This document shows positions 7,553 to 16,780 of a DNA stretch of 64,000 nt, piece after piece (the first letter of the stretch is position 1; the number at the start of each line of letters is the position of its first letter). Made by a program: the position numbers and the translations under genes. This DNA comes from Desulfuromonas versatilis (GTDB taxonomy: Bacteria > Desulfobacterota > Desulfuromonadia > Desulfuromonadales > NIT-T3): the NCBI RefSeq assembly GCF_019704135.1, contig NZ_AP024355.1, positions 868,001-932,000 on the forward strand. The letters run 5' to 3'. The notes beneath the pieces are model-generated. The model did not search any database, was not told the DNA's origin, and saw only the letters and a program-made list of their open reading frames with translations.

Positions 7553-10500
7553 CTAAACCTCCGTCTCCACCTTGACGGCGAACCATTTGTAGAGCGCCGG
7601 AATGACCAGCAGAGTGAGTATGGTCGAGGTCACCAGCCCGCCCACCACCACCGTGGCCAGGGGGCGCTGCACTTCGCTCCCCGTCCCGCTGGAGAAGAGC
7701 AGCGGGATCAGCCCCAGGGCGGTGGTGATGGCGGTCATCAGCACCGGTCGCAGGCGCAGGCAGGCCCCCTTGATCGAGGCCTCGTCGATGGCCACCCCGT
7801 CGCGCAGCAGCTGGTTTAGGTAGGTGACCAGCACCATGCCGTTCTCCAGGGCGATGCCGAACAGGGCGATGAAGCCGACCGAGGAGGGGACCGAAAGGTT
7901 CTGCCCGGTCACCCAGAGCCCGACGATGCCGCCGACCAGGGCCAGGGGGATGTTGAGCAAGATCAGGAACGTGTTTTTCAGCGAATTGAAGTTCATGAAC
8001 AGCAGAAGCAAGATCACCAACAGGGTCACCGGCACCACCAGCGCCAGGCGCTTGTTGGCCTGCTGCTGCAGCTCGAACTGCCCGCCCCAGCTGACCAGGT
8101 AGCCTGCCGGCATCTGCACCTTTTCGGCGATGGCCTGCTGGCCTTCGGCGACGAAGGAGCCAATGTCGCGGCCGCGCACGTTGGTCTGCACGGTGATGAA
8201 GCGCTGATTGTTTTCGCGGGTGATCTGGCGCGGGCCGACGAACTCGTCGATGGAGGCGAGCTGGTCCAGCGGAACCTTGGCCCCGTCGGGCGCGGCGATC
8301 AGGATATGCTTGATGGCCTCGGCATCGGCGCGCGCTTCGGGAGCGAAGCGCACGAAGATGTCGAAGCGGCGGATCTCTTCGAAAATCTGTCCGGCGGTTT
8401 CGCCGCCGACGGCGGTGCGGATGACGCTCTGCACGTCCTCTACGTTGATGCCGTAGCGGGCGATGGCCTGGCGGTCGATGCGGATGCGCAGCTGCGGGGT
8501 GCCGGTGACCTGGTCCTTCTGCACGTCGCTGGCCCCGGCAACCTCGCGGATCACCGCCTCGATCTCGGTTGCTTTTTCTTTCAGTACCTCCATGTCGGCC
8601 CCGAAGATCTTGATCGCCAGCTCGGCCTTGGTGCCGGTAAGCAGCTCGTCCACCGCCGCGGCGATGGGCTGGGTGAAGTTGAACTGGGCGCCCGGGAAAT
8701 CCTCGAAGGCGTGGCTCATCTTCTCGTAGAGTGCATCCGGCGTCTCGGCGCTGGTCCACTCTCCTTGCGGCTTGAGGGCGACGAAGGCCTCGGCGCTGTT
8801 GACCGGGTCGGCGTGCGCCCCGACCTCGCCGCGGCCGACGCGGGTGACGATCCGCTCCACCTCGGGGAACTGCGCGAACATGCGGCGCTCGAAGCGCAGC
8901 ATGGTGTCACGGGATTCCTCCAGGGCGATGGAGGGCGCCATGGTCGCCCGCACCAGCAGATCCCCTTCGTCGAGACGGGGGACGAACTCCGAGCCGAGCC
9001 GCGGCAGCACCAGCGCCCCGAGGGCCAGCATCGCGACCGCCAGCCCCACCGCCAGCGAACGGTGGCGCACGAACAGGCTCAGTGCCGGCCGGTAGGGGAG
9101 CAGCAGCCAGCGGATGATCCAGGCCTCCTTGGGCCCTTTGCCTTCGGCCACCGATTTGGGCCGGCGCATCAGCAGGTGCGAGGCCACCGGCGCCAGCAGC
9201 AGGGCATAGAGCAGCGAGCCTAGCATGGCGAGGGAAACCGTGTGGGCCAGCGGTTTGAAGGTCTTGCCCTCGACCCCCTGCAGGGTGAACAGGGGTAGAA
9301 AGACGATGATGATGATGGCAATGGCGAAGATAATCGGCCGGCCCACCTCGGCGCAGGCCCGGGCGACGATGGCCCGGCGCGAGTCCTGCGGGTCGGCCTC
9401 GCGCAGCATGCGGTCGACGTTCTCCACCATGACGATGGTGGCATCGACCATCATGCCGATGGCGATGGCCAGCCCCCCCAGCGACATGAGGTTGGCGCTG
9501 ATGCCGAAGATCTTCATCAGGATGAAGGCGAAGAAGATCGAAAACGGGATCGACAGCGCCACCACCAGGCTGGCCCGGAAGCCCCCCATGAAGATCAGCA
9601 GCACCCCGGCGACCAGCAGCACGCCGAACACCAGCGCGTCGGTGACGGTCTTGACGCACTTGCCGACCAGGGTGGCCTGGTCGTAGTAGGGGATGACCCT
9701 GACCCCCTCGGGGAGCACCTTGTTGACCTCGTCGAGCTTGGCCTTGACGTCGGCGATGACCGTGGAGGTGTTGGTGCCGATCAGCTTGAGCACCATGCCG
9801 ACCACCACCTCGCCGGCGCCGTTCATGGTGGCCAGCCCCCGGCGGATCTCGCCGCCGATGACCACATCGGCCACCTGCTCGAGGTAGACCGGGGTGCCGT
9901 CCTGCACCTTGAGCACGATGCGCTCCAGGTCGGAGATCCGCTCGGCCAGGCCGACGGAGCGCACGATGTATTCCTCGGCGTTTTTCACCAGGAACTGGGC
10001 GCCGACGTTGCCGTTGTTGGCCTGCACCTTCTCGACGATCTCGTCGATGGCCAGGTCGTAGCGCAGCAGGTCGGCGGGGCGCACCTGCACCTGGAACTGC
10101 TTGACCTCGCCGCCCAGGGAGAGCACCTCGGTCACCCCGGGGACGGTCTGCAGGTTGAACTTGATCAACCAGTCCTGGATCTCGCGCATCTCCTCCGGGC
10201 TGCGGCTGGCTTTTTCATCCTCGAGCACATAGAAAAGTATCTGCCCCAGGCCGGTGGCGATGGGGCCCATCTCCGGCTCGCCGAACCCTTCTGGGATCTG
10301 CTCGCGAGCCAGCTGCAGGCGCTCGCCCACCAGCTGGCGGGCGAAATAGATGTCGGTGCCGTCTTCGAAGTAGATGTTGATGACCGACAGGCCGAAGTTG
10401 GAGACCGAGCGGATCTCCTTGAGATCGGGCAGGCCGTTCATGGCCGTCTCGACCGGGTAGGTAACGTATTTCTCCACCTCCTCGGGGGCCAGCCCCTCGG

Positions 10501-10654
10501 TTTCGGTAAAAACCTGCACCAGCGCCGGGGTGACATCGGGAAAAGCGTCGACGGGCAGCTGCCGGTAGCTGTACCAGCCAGCGGCCAGCACCAGCACGCC
10601 GAGCACGCTCATCAGCAGGCGGCTGCGCAGAACAAAACGGATGATGTTTTCCAT
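7553..10654 (-). CDS. czcA: Heavy-metal efflux RND pump, CzcA/CusA family
   Basis: A 1033-residue inner-membrane proton/metal antiporter that with CzcB and CzcC would form a trans-envelope export complex. The protein starts MENIIRFVLRSRLLM; the ATG at 10654 has AGGGA seven bases upstream. The transmembrane helix 4 region reads AIGMMVDATIVMVENVDR, a heavy-metal-efflux RND signature, and the periplasmic region reading FVPRLDEGDLLVRATM is closer to CzcA-type (Zn/Co/Cd/Ni) than to the methionine-rich CusA path, although the metal cannot be fixed by eye. Length is normal (about 1040). It is the last gene of the operon; a dispersed palindromic repeat fills the gap to czcB and a terminator follows. 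Confidence 0.88.
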   Translation of the reverse strand: MENIIRFVLRSRLLMSVLGVLVLAAGWYSYRQLPVDAFPDVTPALVQVFTETEGLAPEEVEKYVTYPVETAMNGLPDLKEIRSVSNFGLSVINIYFEDGTDIYFARQLVGERLQLAREQIPEGFGEPEMGPIATGLGQILFYVLEDEKASRSPEEMREIQDWLIKFNLQTVPGVTEVLSLGGEVKQFQVQVRPADLLRYDLAIDEIVEKVQANNGNVGAQFLVKNAEEYIVRSVGLAERISDLERIVLKVQDGTPVYLEQVADVVIGGEIRRGLATMNGAGEVVVGMVLKLIGTNTSTVIADVKAKLDEVNKVLPEGVRVIPYYDQATLVGKCVKTVTDALVFGVLLVAGVLLIFMGGFRASLVVALSIPFSIFFAFILMKIFGISANLMSLGGLAIAIGMMVDATIVMVENVDRMLREADPQDSRRAIVARACAEVGRPIIFAIAIIIIVFLPLFTLQGVEGKTFKPLAHTVSLAMLGSLLYALLLAPVASHLLMRRPKSVAEGKGPKEAWIIRWLLLPYRPALSLFVRHRSLAVGLAVAMLALGALVLPRLGSEFVPRLDEGDLLVRATMAPSIALEESRDTMLRFERRMFAQFPEVERIVTRVGRGEVGAHADPVNSAEAFVALKPQGEWTSAETPDALYEKMSHAFEDFPGAQFNFTQPIAAAVDELLTGTKAELAIKIFGADMEVLKEKATEIEAVIREVAGASDVQKDQVTGTPQLRIRIDRQAIARYGINVEDVQSVIRTAVGGETAGQIFEEIRRFDIFVRFAPEARADAEAIKHILIAAPDGAKVPLDQLASIDEFVGPRQITRENNQRFITVQTNVRGRDIGSFVAEGQQAIAEKVQMPAGYLVSWGGQFELQQQANKRLALVVPVTLLVILLLLFMNFNSLKNTFLILLNIPLALVGGIVGLWVTGQNLSVPSSVGFIALFGIALENGMVLVTYLNQLLRDGVAIDEASIKGACLRLRPVLMTAITTALGLIPLLFSSGTGSEVQRPLATVVVGGLVTSTILTLLVIPALYKWFAVKVETEV

Positions 10655-10686
10655 AGAGGATCCCTTTAAATCTAAAAGGCGTAATT

Positions 10687-10820
10687 GGCCACGGATCAAA
10701 TCTGATCAGATCTGATTTTCAAAACCTTAAAAGAAATCAGACCCCAAAAGACAGGTGATTGAGCCTGAAAAAAGCCTCTGCCTTTGACTTATCCGAATTG
10801 ATCGGATTTTATCCGTGGCC
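10687..10820. repeat. Dispersed palindromic repeat, copy 1 (between czcB and czcA)
   Basis: An imperfect inverted element that begins GGCCACGGATCAAATCTGAT and ends ATTTTATCCGTGGCC, so that the ends pair as GGCCACGGAT / ATCCGTGGCC. The interior is built of GATCAGATCTGAT-like units. Two related copies lie in front of czcB and czcC. It contains no reading frame. Confidence 0.85.
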
Positions 10821-10838
10821 GAACTCGTCCTTTCGGTT

Positions 10839-12173
10839 TTAATGATTATGGCCGTCGCCGAAGGCGCCCTTGGACAGTTGAGCCTTCAGGGTGAACGCCC
10901 CCTTGCTCACATAGGTCTGGCCAGGCTTGAGTCCGGCGAGGATCTCCACCTGGGCGGCGTTCTGGCGGCCGGTCTGCACCGGCTGCGGCTCAAAGCCCTT
11001 GGCAGTCTGCACGAAGATCACGGTGCGCTCCTCGAAGGTCTGCAGGGCGCTCTTGGGCACGACGATCCCCGCCGTGCTGTTGGCCACCGCCACCCGGGCG
11101 GTCACAAACAGGCCCGGGCGTAGAGTCCCCTCGGGGTTGGGCAGCACCACGCGGGCCTTGGCGGTGCGGGTCGCTTCGCCGACCAGGGGGCCGACCCAGG
11201 CGATCTCGCCGCTGACGGCCGGGATGCCGTGGCCGATCTCGATCAGCACGTTCTGCCCCCGGTGGATCTGGGCCAGGTCCTTCTGGTAGACGTTGATGTC
11301 GACCCAGACCGTGGCCAGGTCGGCGATGGTGAAGATCTCGGCATCGGCGCCGACGCTCTCGCCCAGGGTCAGGTGCTTTTCGATGATGGTGCCGGCGAAG
11401 GGCGCCCGGATCTGGTAGCGGGTGTAGGTGACGTCGGCGTGCCCGGGCAGCTCCTTGAGGTAGGCGTCGGAGAAGCCCAGGGCGTGCAGCTGCTGCTCCG
11501 CCGAGTTCCTCTCGATGCGCGCCTCGGCCAGCGCCTGGCGGGCGTCGAGATATTCCTGCTCGCTGGTGACCTTCTTCTGCCAGAGCCGCTCCTCACGCTC
11601 GAACCTGGCCTGGGCCAGCTTGCGGCGCTCGTCGGCCGCCAGGAAGGCCGCCTTGGCCTCGGCCAGCTCGCGGCTGTCGATGACCGCCATCACCTCGCCG
11701 GCCTTGACCTGATCGCCGAGGCTCTTGCGCACCTCGCGCACGATGCCGGGCACCCGGGGGACGACATGGGCGAGGCGGTCGGCGTTGAGGACGATCTCGC
11801 CGGGCAGCTCGGCATACTGGTCGAGGGAGCCCTTGGCAGCCCTGGCCAGCTCGATGCCGAACTCCTTCAGCTCCGCCGGCGAAAGCTTCACCACCTCTTC
11901 GCCGTGCTCGTCGTGTCCCTCATGACCGTCATGCTCGTCATGTTCATCGCGGTCGGCGTGATCGTCGTGGCGCTCATGATCCTCATGGCCGGCATGCTCG
12001 TCGCCGGACTCTTCCTCGTCGAACAGATCGTCCAGTTGCTCCCCTTTATCGTGGCTGTCGTGGTCGTGGGCGGCAGGGGCTTCGCCGGCTGCGGCTGCAG
12101 GCCGCCAGGGGGCGGCAGCGAAGGCGAGGATGCCTAGAAACAGGGTGGACACAATCAGTGCTCTGGTTTTCAT
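10839..12173 (-). CDS. czcB: RND membrane fusion protein with His/Asp-rich metal-binding N-terminus, CzcB family
   Basis: A 444-residue periplasmic adaptor. A signal peptide (residues 1-28) is followed by a strikingly His/Asp/Glu-rich stretch (about residues 36-92, with repeated HDDHADRDEHDEHDGHEGH-like units) and then a canonical HlyD/CzcB core: a barrel-sandwich half VVPRVPGIVREVRKSLGDQV, an alpha-helical hairpin around residues 190-240, and a second lipoyl half YQIRAPFAGTIIEKHLTLGE. The acidic His-rich region most likely binds divalent metal and may hand it to the pump. It lies between czcC and czcA on the minus strand, and each flanking gap holds a palindromic repeat. Confidence 0.87.
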   Translation of the reverse strand: MKTRALIVSTLFLGILAFAAAPWRPAAAAGEAPAAHDHDSHDKGEQLDDLFDEEESGDEHAGHEDHERHDDHADRDEHDEHDGHEGHDEHGEEVVKLSPAELKEFGIELARAAKGSLDQYAELPGEIVLNADRLAHVVPRVPGIVREVRKSLGDQVKAGEVMAVIDSRELAEAKAAFLAADERRKLAQARFEREERLWQKKVTSEQEYLDARQALAEARIERNSAEQQLHALGFSDAYLKELPGHADVTYTRYQIRAPFAGTIIEKHLTLGESVGADAEIFTIADLATVWVDINVYQKDLAQIHRGQNVLIEIGHGIPAVSGEIAWVGPLVGEATRTAKARVVLPNPEGTLRPGLFVTARVAVANSTAGIVVPKSALQTFEERTVIFVQTAKGFEPQPVQTGRQNAAQVEILAGLKPGQTYVSKGAFTLKAQLSKGAFGDGHNH

Positions 12174-12215
12174 CTATTCACCTCAATGCGTGGACTGGTC
12201 TTGGAAAAACTATTT

Positions 12216-12348
12216 GGCCACGGATCAAATCTGATCAAATCTGATTTTCAAGATCTTGGAGACTTATTGTCGATACCCCGGAAAATGCATCTCTGAACAA
12301 ACCCATGTCTTTGATTGATCCGATTTTATCCGCCTTTATCCGTGGCTA
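12216..12348. repeat. Dispersed palindromic repeat, copy 2 (between czcC and czcB)
   Basis: Begins GGCCACGGATCAAATCTGAT, identical to copy 1 for the first 20 bases, and ends TTTATCCGTGGC, giving complementary ends. The middle differs from copy 1. No reading frame is visible in it. Confidence 0.85.
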
Positions 12349-12365
12349 ATTGCCGTTTGTTTGTT

Positions 12366-13652
12366 TTATTTATCAGCGGTTTCCAACAGATCGTGCAGCG
12401 GCGCCCCGATCAGGCGTTTCGCCTCGGTGCGCGCCAGGTGGTAGCTGGTCAGGGCCTGGAGGTACTGGCTCCTGACCTCGAACAGGGTGCGCTGGGCGTC
12501 GAGCATCTGCAGAAAGTCGAACTTCCCCTCACGGTAGGCAAATTCGGTCGACTCGAAGGCGCTCTGCGCCCCGGGCAGGATCTCGTCGCGCAGGGCGCTC
12601 GCCTCGGCGTGGGCGGCGGCGAGGTTCTGCCAGGCTTCGGCAAGGCCGGCCCGCGCTTCGCTTGCGGCGGCCCGGCGCTCGGCGCGTGCTTTCTCCAGGA
12701 TTGCCCGGGCTTCGCGAATGCCCCCCTGGTTGCGGTCGAACAGCGGCAGGGGCAGTTCGATCCCCGCCACCAGGGCGTTGCTGTCGGATTCCTGCGAGTT
12801 ACGCACCCCCAGGCTGAGGGTGAGGTCGGGGATGGCCGCGCTCCGGGCCAGGGCCAGCGAGGCCTCGCGCTGCTCGAGTTCGCTCCCCCAGCGGGCCAGA
12901 TCCGGGTTGTTCGCCAGCTGGGCGGCAAACTGCTCCTCGGCGGGCAGGGGCGCGATGGCGGTCAGGTCGCCGAGCGCCCGCGCGAAGGCCGGGCGCTCCT
13001 CCCCCCAGAAGGCGGCCAGGCGCCGGCGCGCGGCCTCGAGATCGCGGCCGGCCCTGAAGGCCGCGGTGCGGGCGGCGGCCAGCTCGACCTGGGCCCGGGT
13101 CTGCTCCACCGGGGGCACCTTGCCGGCTTCGACCCGCGCGGCAACCGCCTCAAAAACCTGCTCGGAAAGCCGCGCCAGTTCCCCGGCCTGGGCGAGGCTC
13201 TGTTGGGCGGCCAGCAGCTGGATGAAGGCCTTGGCGGTGCCGGCGAGCAGGTCGAGCTTGCGGGCCTGGTAGTCCCAGCCAGCCAGGTCCTTGTCATAGC
13301 CGGCGACCTGGCGGCGTTTACTCCGTTTGCCTCCCAGTTCCACGAGCTGGGCGAGGGCGATGGTGGTCTCGGCGCCGTCGAGGCCCTCGAGCTCGTCCTC
13401 GCCGGCGAAGTTCTCCACCTCGATGGCCAGCTCGGGGTTGGGAAGCAGCCCCGCCTGCAGGGCGGTGGCGTCCTTGGCGCGCAGCTCTTCGCCGAATGCG
13501 GCCAGGGTCGGGTTGTGCTCGCTGGCCAGGGCGAGGGCCCTCGTCAGGGTGAGATTTTCTCCGGCGGGTAGAAGGTCGTCCGGCTGGCTCCAGGCCGGGC
13601 CGGCCGGAAGCAGAAAATACAGGGCACCGAGCAGAATCATGGCTCTGCGCAT
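12366..13652 (-). CDS. czcC: Outer-membrane efflux protein, CzcC/TolC family
   Basis: A 428-residue outer-membrane factor. Start at 13652 (MRRAMILLGALYF) is chosen because AAGGAG sits seven bases upstream and a signal peptide ending near PAWS follows at once. Two OEP repeats with long heptad-rich helices are visible, including LAQLVELGGKRSKRRQVAG around residue 100 and VAGIELPLPLFDRNQGGI around residue 285, both typical of CzcC/CusC-type proteins. It would form the outer-membrane exit duct for the CzcAB pump. It is the first efflux gene of the operon, preceded by a palindromic repeat and by a gene for a small secreted protein. Confidence 0.87.
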   Translation of the reverse strand: MRRAMILLGALYFLLPAGPAWSQPDDLLPAGENLTLTRALALASEHNPTLAAFGEELRAKDATALQAGLLPNPELAIEVENFAGEDELEGLDGAETTIALAQLVELGGKRSKRRQVAGYDKDLAGWDYQARKLDLLAGTAKAFIQLLAAQQSLAQAGELARLSEQVFEAVAARVEAGKVPPVEQTRAQVELAAARTAAFRAGRDLEAARRRLAAFWGEERPAFARALGDLTAIAPLPAEEQFAAQLANNPDLARWGSELEQREASLALARSAAIPDLTLSLGVRNSQESDSNALVAGIELPLPLFDRNQGGIREARAILEKARAERRAAASEARAGLAEAWQNLAAAHAEASALRDEILPGAQSAFESTEFAYREGKFDFLQMLDAQRTLFEVRSQYLQALTSYHLARTEAKRLIGAPLHDLLETADK

Positions 13653-13734
13653 GGATGCACTCCTTTGCATAGTTGAAGTTGAGCGGGAAAGGCGATGCTC
13701 CTTTCCCCCAAAATCTAACCTGAAAACCTCAATT

Positions 13735-13833
13735 GGCCACGGATAGGATCGGATAAAATCTGAGAAAGCAAAGGCATAGCCTTCCGGGTTTTGATCATTC
13801 AAAATCCGATCTGATCAGATTTGATCCGTGGCC
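13735..13833. repeat. Dispersed palindromic repeat, copy 3 (upstream of czcC)
   Basis: Begins GGCCACGGATAGGATCGGAT and ends CAGATTTGATCCGTGGCC. Ends are complementary over GGCCACGGAT / ATCCGTGGCC as in copies 1 and 2; the interior is shorter. It lies between the small secreted-protein gene and czcC. Confidence 0.85.
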
Positions 13834-13928
13834 AAAGGCTTTTTCCGGGTCCAAGTCAGGAAAGCCGAAGACGGCTCAGCGCGCCGCGCAATTGCGGGGG
13901 CGCGCTGGCCGGGAGGGTGAGCTGGGGA

Positions 13929-14369
13929 TCAATTCCGCAGGACGATGGTGCGCAGGGCGACCAGGTACTGGGGCGAGGGCGGCGGCGCCGGTGCGGGTTT
14001 GGCGGGCTGGAACAGGGCGGCTTGCGGCCGGAGGGTCGCGGAAGTCGCCGAGGGAAGGGCCGGCAGCAGCTGCTGGCCGGGCTCGGGGTGGCCCGGCTCG
14101 GAGCGCAATTGCTGCAGGGCGAGAGTGGTGTCGCTGCATTGGTCGGCCGGGGAGGCCAGGCTCGGCCCCCCCGGCGCGGTTGCTTCATCCGGATGAAACT
14201 TCTCCTCCCCGACGCAGCTCAGTTCGCAGGAGCCTGCCAGGTTGAACTCCAGGTGGGTGTACCCGTCCGCCTCCTGGCACCAGAGCAGGGCCTGGGCCGG
14301 TGTGCTGCCGAAGAAGAAATAGCTCAGCAGAAGCAGCAGCGCGGTGGTTTTCCGGAGAAGTCTCGTCAT
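13929..14369 (-). CDS. Small secreted Cys-containing protein of unknown function (paralogue of 16781-17215)
   Basis: A 146-residue protein that I cannot assign to a named family. It has an N-terminal signal sequence (RKTTALLLLLSYFFFG, cleavage near AQA), a motif LLWCQEADGYTHLE just after it, a cysteine pair GSCELSCVG, a further cysteine in QCSDT, a Pro/Ala-rich C-terminal half and a C-terminal LRTIVLRN. The gene at 16781-17215 shares the same plan (AVWCFGVDGHTRYK and LKTVVLLN). Start at 14369 is tentative because no strong ribosome site is seen. Its place directly upstream of czcCBA suggests a role at the metal efflux system, for example as a periplasmic metal-binding or sensing protein. Confidence 0.6.
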   Translation of the reverse strand: MTRLLRKTTALLLLLSYFFFGSTPAQALLWCQEADGYTHLEFNLAGSCELSCVGEEKFHPDEATAPGGPSLASPADQCSDTTLALQQLRSEPGHPEPGQQLLPALPSATSATLRPQAALFQPAKPAPAPPPSPQYLVALRTIVLRN

Positions 14370-14404
14370 TGCCGAAAATCTCAAGGGTCGGTGAACGCTC
14401 AGGC

Positions 14405-15262
14405 CTACCCGCCGTAGGAATGCAGCCCCGATAATACCAGATTTACGCCCAGGTAGCAGAACAGGGTCGCGGCAAAGCCGAAGATTGACAAATAGGCCGC
14501 CTTGCGCCCCACCCAGCCGCGGGTGAAGCGGGCGTGCAGGAAGGCCGCGTAGATGAACCAGACGATCAGGCTCCAGGTCTCCTTGGGGTCCCAGCTCCAG
14601 TAGGTGCCCCAGGCGTAGTTGGCCCAGGCGGCGCCGGTGATGATCCCCAGGGTCAGCATGGGGAAGCCGACCATGATCGCCTTGTAGTTGAGGTCGTCGA
14701 GGATCTTGGCCGAGGGGAACATGCCGAGAATCCCTCCGGCGGGCGAATTCTCAGGCAACTTCTCCTCCTTGCCGACCTTGACCAGGTACATGATCGACAC
14801 CCCGCAGGCCATGGCGAAGGCCGCATAGCCGATGAAGCAGGTGATCACGTGGTAGGTCAGCCAGTTGCTCTGCAGCGCCGGCACCAGCGGCTCGATGGCG
14901 TCGTTGAGCCGCAGCTGCGCCCAGGTCATGCCGAGAAAGGCGAAGGGGAGCACGAAGGCGCCCACCGACCGCTGCTTGTACTTGAGATCGAAGAGCAGGT
15001 AGATCAGCAGGATCGACCAGGCGAAAAAAACCACCGACTCGTAGAGGTTGGAGAGCGGCGCGTGGCCGTAGCCCATGTTTTTTGATTCGATCCAGCGCAG
15101 GGCGATGGCGCCGGTGTTGGCGGCGAAACCCGCCCAGGCGGCCAGGGTGGCGATGAGAGCGACCGCCTTGCTGCGGCCGGCGATGAAGACGACGAACAGG
15201 ACCATCGAGGCGAAATAGGCGATGGTCGTGGCGTTGAACAACATGGAGCTGGTCATGGTCAT
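14405..15262 (-). CDS. resC: Cytochrome c biogenesis protein CcsA/ResC family
   Basis: A 285-residue membrane protein of the system II cytochrome c maturation pathway. The tryptophan-rich haem-handling WWD-type motif is visible near the C-terminal third as WGTYWSWDPKETWSL, with conserved histidines in flanking helices (TYHVITC and FLHARFTRG). It works with ResB to carry haem across the membrane and attach it to CxxCH proteins. The start overlaps the resB stop by four bases. Its presence fits the c-type cytochromes elsewhere in the window. About eight helices can be drawn. Confidence 0.9.
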   Translation of the reverse strand: MTMTSSMLFNATTIAYFASMVLFVVFIAGRSKAVALIATLAAWAGFAANTGAIALRWIESKNMGYGHAPLSNLYESVVFFAWSILLIYLLFDLKYKQRSVGAFVLPFAFLGMTWAQLRLNDAIEPLVPALQSNWLTYHVITCFIGYAAFAMACGVSIMYLVKVGKEEKLPENSPAGGILGMFPSAKILDDLNYKAIMVGFPMLTLGIITGAAWANYAWGTYWSWDPKETWSLIVWFIYAAFLHARFTRGWVGRKAAYLSIFGFAATLFCYLGVNLVLSGLHSYGG

Positions 15263-16653
15263 TTCCCTCCGTCACGGCCGCCTTCGGCCGAGGGTGCGAG
15301 TTGCTGTCTGAGGTCTTTCTTGAACTGGTCGAAATAGAGCTCGAAGGCCGGCTGGTTGCGATGGGCCGAGCCGCACAGCCGCACGCGGCTGCGCCCGCCC
15401 TGCTCCTCGATGCTCACCCAGATGCGCCGGTGAGAGAGGAAGAAGGCCACCAGCGAGCCGAGCACCAGCAGGGTGCAGCCGAGCCAGACCACCCAGACGC
15501 CGGGGTCCTTTTTCACCTGCAGGCCGGTGAACTGGGGCTGGCTGAAGCCGAGCAGGGCGAAGGCGAACTCGCCGCCGCGGCGGGCGTCGAAGTCGGGGAA
15601 GTTCTGCAGCACGATGAAGGGGTTGCCGTGTTTGCCTTCGGGGGTGTTGAGGTGCATCTGCACCGCCGGGCCGAACTGGTTGTAGGAGGGGGTGAAGCCG
15701 GTGACGGCGAAGGAGTAGCCCCCGGGCAGTGCCACCTGTTCCCCCTGGCGCGCGCTGATCTCGAGGGGCTCGCCGCCGCTGCTGGGCTTGACCCGCATCT
15801 GCACCGTCGGGTCGCCGGCCGGGCCGTAGCTCGACTGGTAGAAGGTGATCCCCTTGTAGGTGATCGGGTCGTTGACGATGATCTTGCGGTCGCTGACCAC
15901 CTCCTGGCCCTGGTCGACGATGTCGAGGATGCTCATGAACTCCTTGGGGCGGTTGCTGCCGTCGTAGTAGGTGACTTCGAAATCGTCGCAGCGCACCGCG
16001 AAGCCCAGCTCGATGGGGGCCCCGCCGTTCTGGGGCCAGACCCGGCTCTCCTCGGTCCCCTCGGCGATGTTCACGTAGGCCTTGAAGCCCCAGAGGTTGC
16101 CGATGATGGCGCCGATGAAGATGACCAGGATCGAGAGATGGGTGACGTAGACCCCCAGCCTGGCCCAGGGGGCCTTCTGGGCGTAGAAGTGCAGCCGCCC
16201 TTCGCGCTCGGTGAGGGTCGGCGCGGCGAAGCGGCCGCCGAGAAAATCGGCCACCTGGTCGCGGACCCGGGCGGGCGGGGCATCGACCAGAAGCTCATCG
16301 GCGTTGGCCGAGAGCCTGAACTGGGTCTCGTCGGCGACCAGGAGCGGTTGGCGGACCGACTTCCAGACATGGGGGAAGCGCTTGATGGAGCAGGCGGTCA
16401 GGTTGATGCAGAACAGCACCAGCAGGGCCAGGAACCACCAGGAGTGGTACATGTCGGTCAGCTGGAAGCTGAGGAAGAAGCGATAGGTCGATTCTCCGTA
16501 CTGCTGGATGTATTCGGCGGCGGGGCGGTTCTGCTGGATGACCGTGCCGATGATCGAGGTGACGGCCAGCAGGATCAGGGTGATGATGGTCAGTTTGAGG
16601 GAACAGAAAAAATTCCAGAGGGACTGGAAAAAAGTCTCTTTTTTTGCGCTCAA
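15259..16653 (-). CDS. resB: Cytochrome c biogenesis protein ResB
   Basis: A 464-residue ResB/Ccs1-family protein. Three N-terminal helices, a large periplasmic domain (about residues 210-395) and a C-terminal helix (GVWVVWLGCTLLVLGSLVAFF) match the family. The N-terminal segment LWNFFCSLKLTIITLILLAVTSIIGTVIQQN is characteristic. ResB and ResC form the haem export and ligation complex of system II. Translationally coupled to resC downstream. The upstream gene on the same strand is a small secreted protein of the czc-associated type. Confidence 0.9.
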   Translation of the reverse strand: MSAKKETFFQSLWNFFCSLKLTIITLILLAVTSIIGTVIQQNRPAAEYIQQYGESTYRFFLSFQLTDMYHSWWFLALLVLFCINLTACSIKRFPHVWKSVRQPLLVADETQFRLSANADELLVDAPPARVRDQVADFLGGRFAAPTLTEREGRLHFYAQKAPWARLGVYVTHLSILVIFIGAIIGNLWGFKAYVNIAEGTEESRVWPQNGGAPIELGFAVRCDDFEVTYYDGSNRPKEFMSILDIVDQGQEVVSDRKIIVNDPITYKGITFYQSSYGPAGDPTVQMRVKPSSGGEPLEISARQGEQVALPGGYSFAVTGFTPSYNQFGPAVQMHLNTPEGKHGNPFIVLQNFPDFDARRGGEFAFALLGFSQPQFTGLQVKKDPGVWVVWLGCTLLVLGSLVAFFLSHRRIWVSIEEQGGRSRVRLCGSAHRNQPAFELYFDQFKKDLRQQLAPSAEGGRDGGK

Positions 16654-16780
16654 GGCAAGGATCTCCTGAATGTCGGATCAACAGCTTGGTCCCCGCGGAT
16701 GGACGCGAGCGGTCTTCGGGCGCACTGCGCCGCGGAGCCTCCGTACGATGCCGGGGGGCGGAAAAACGGGGGGCTGTTGC

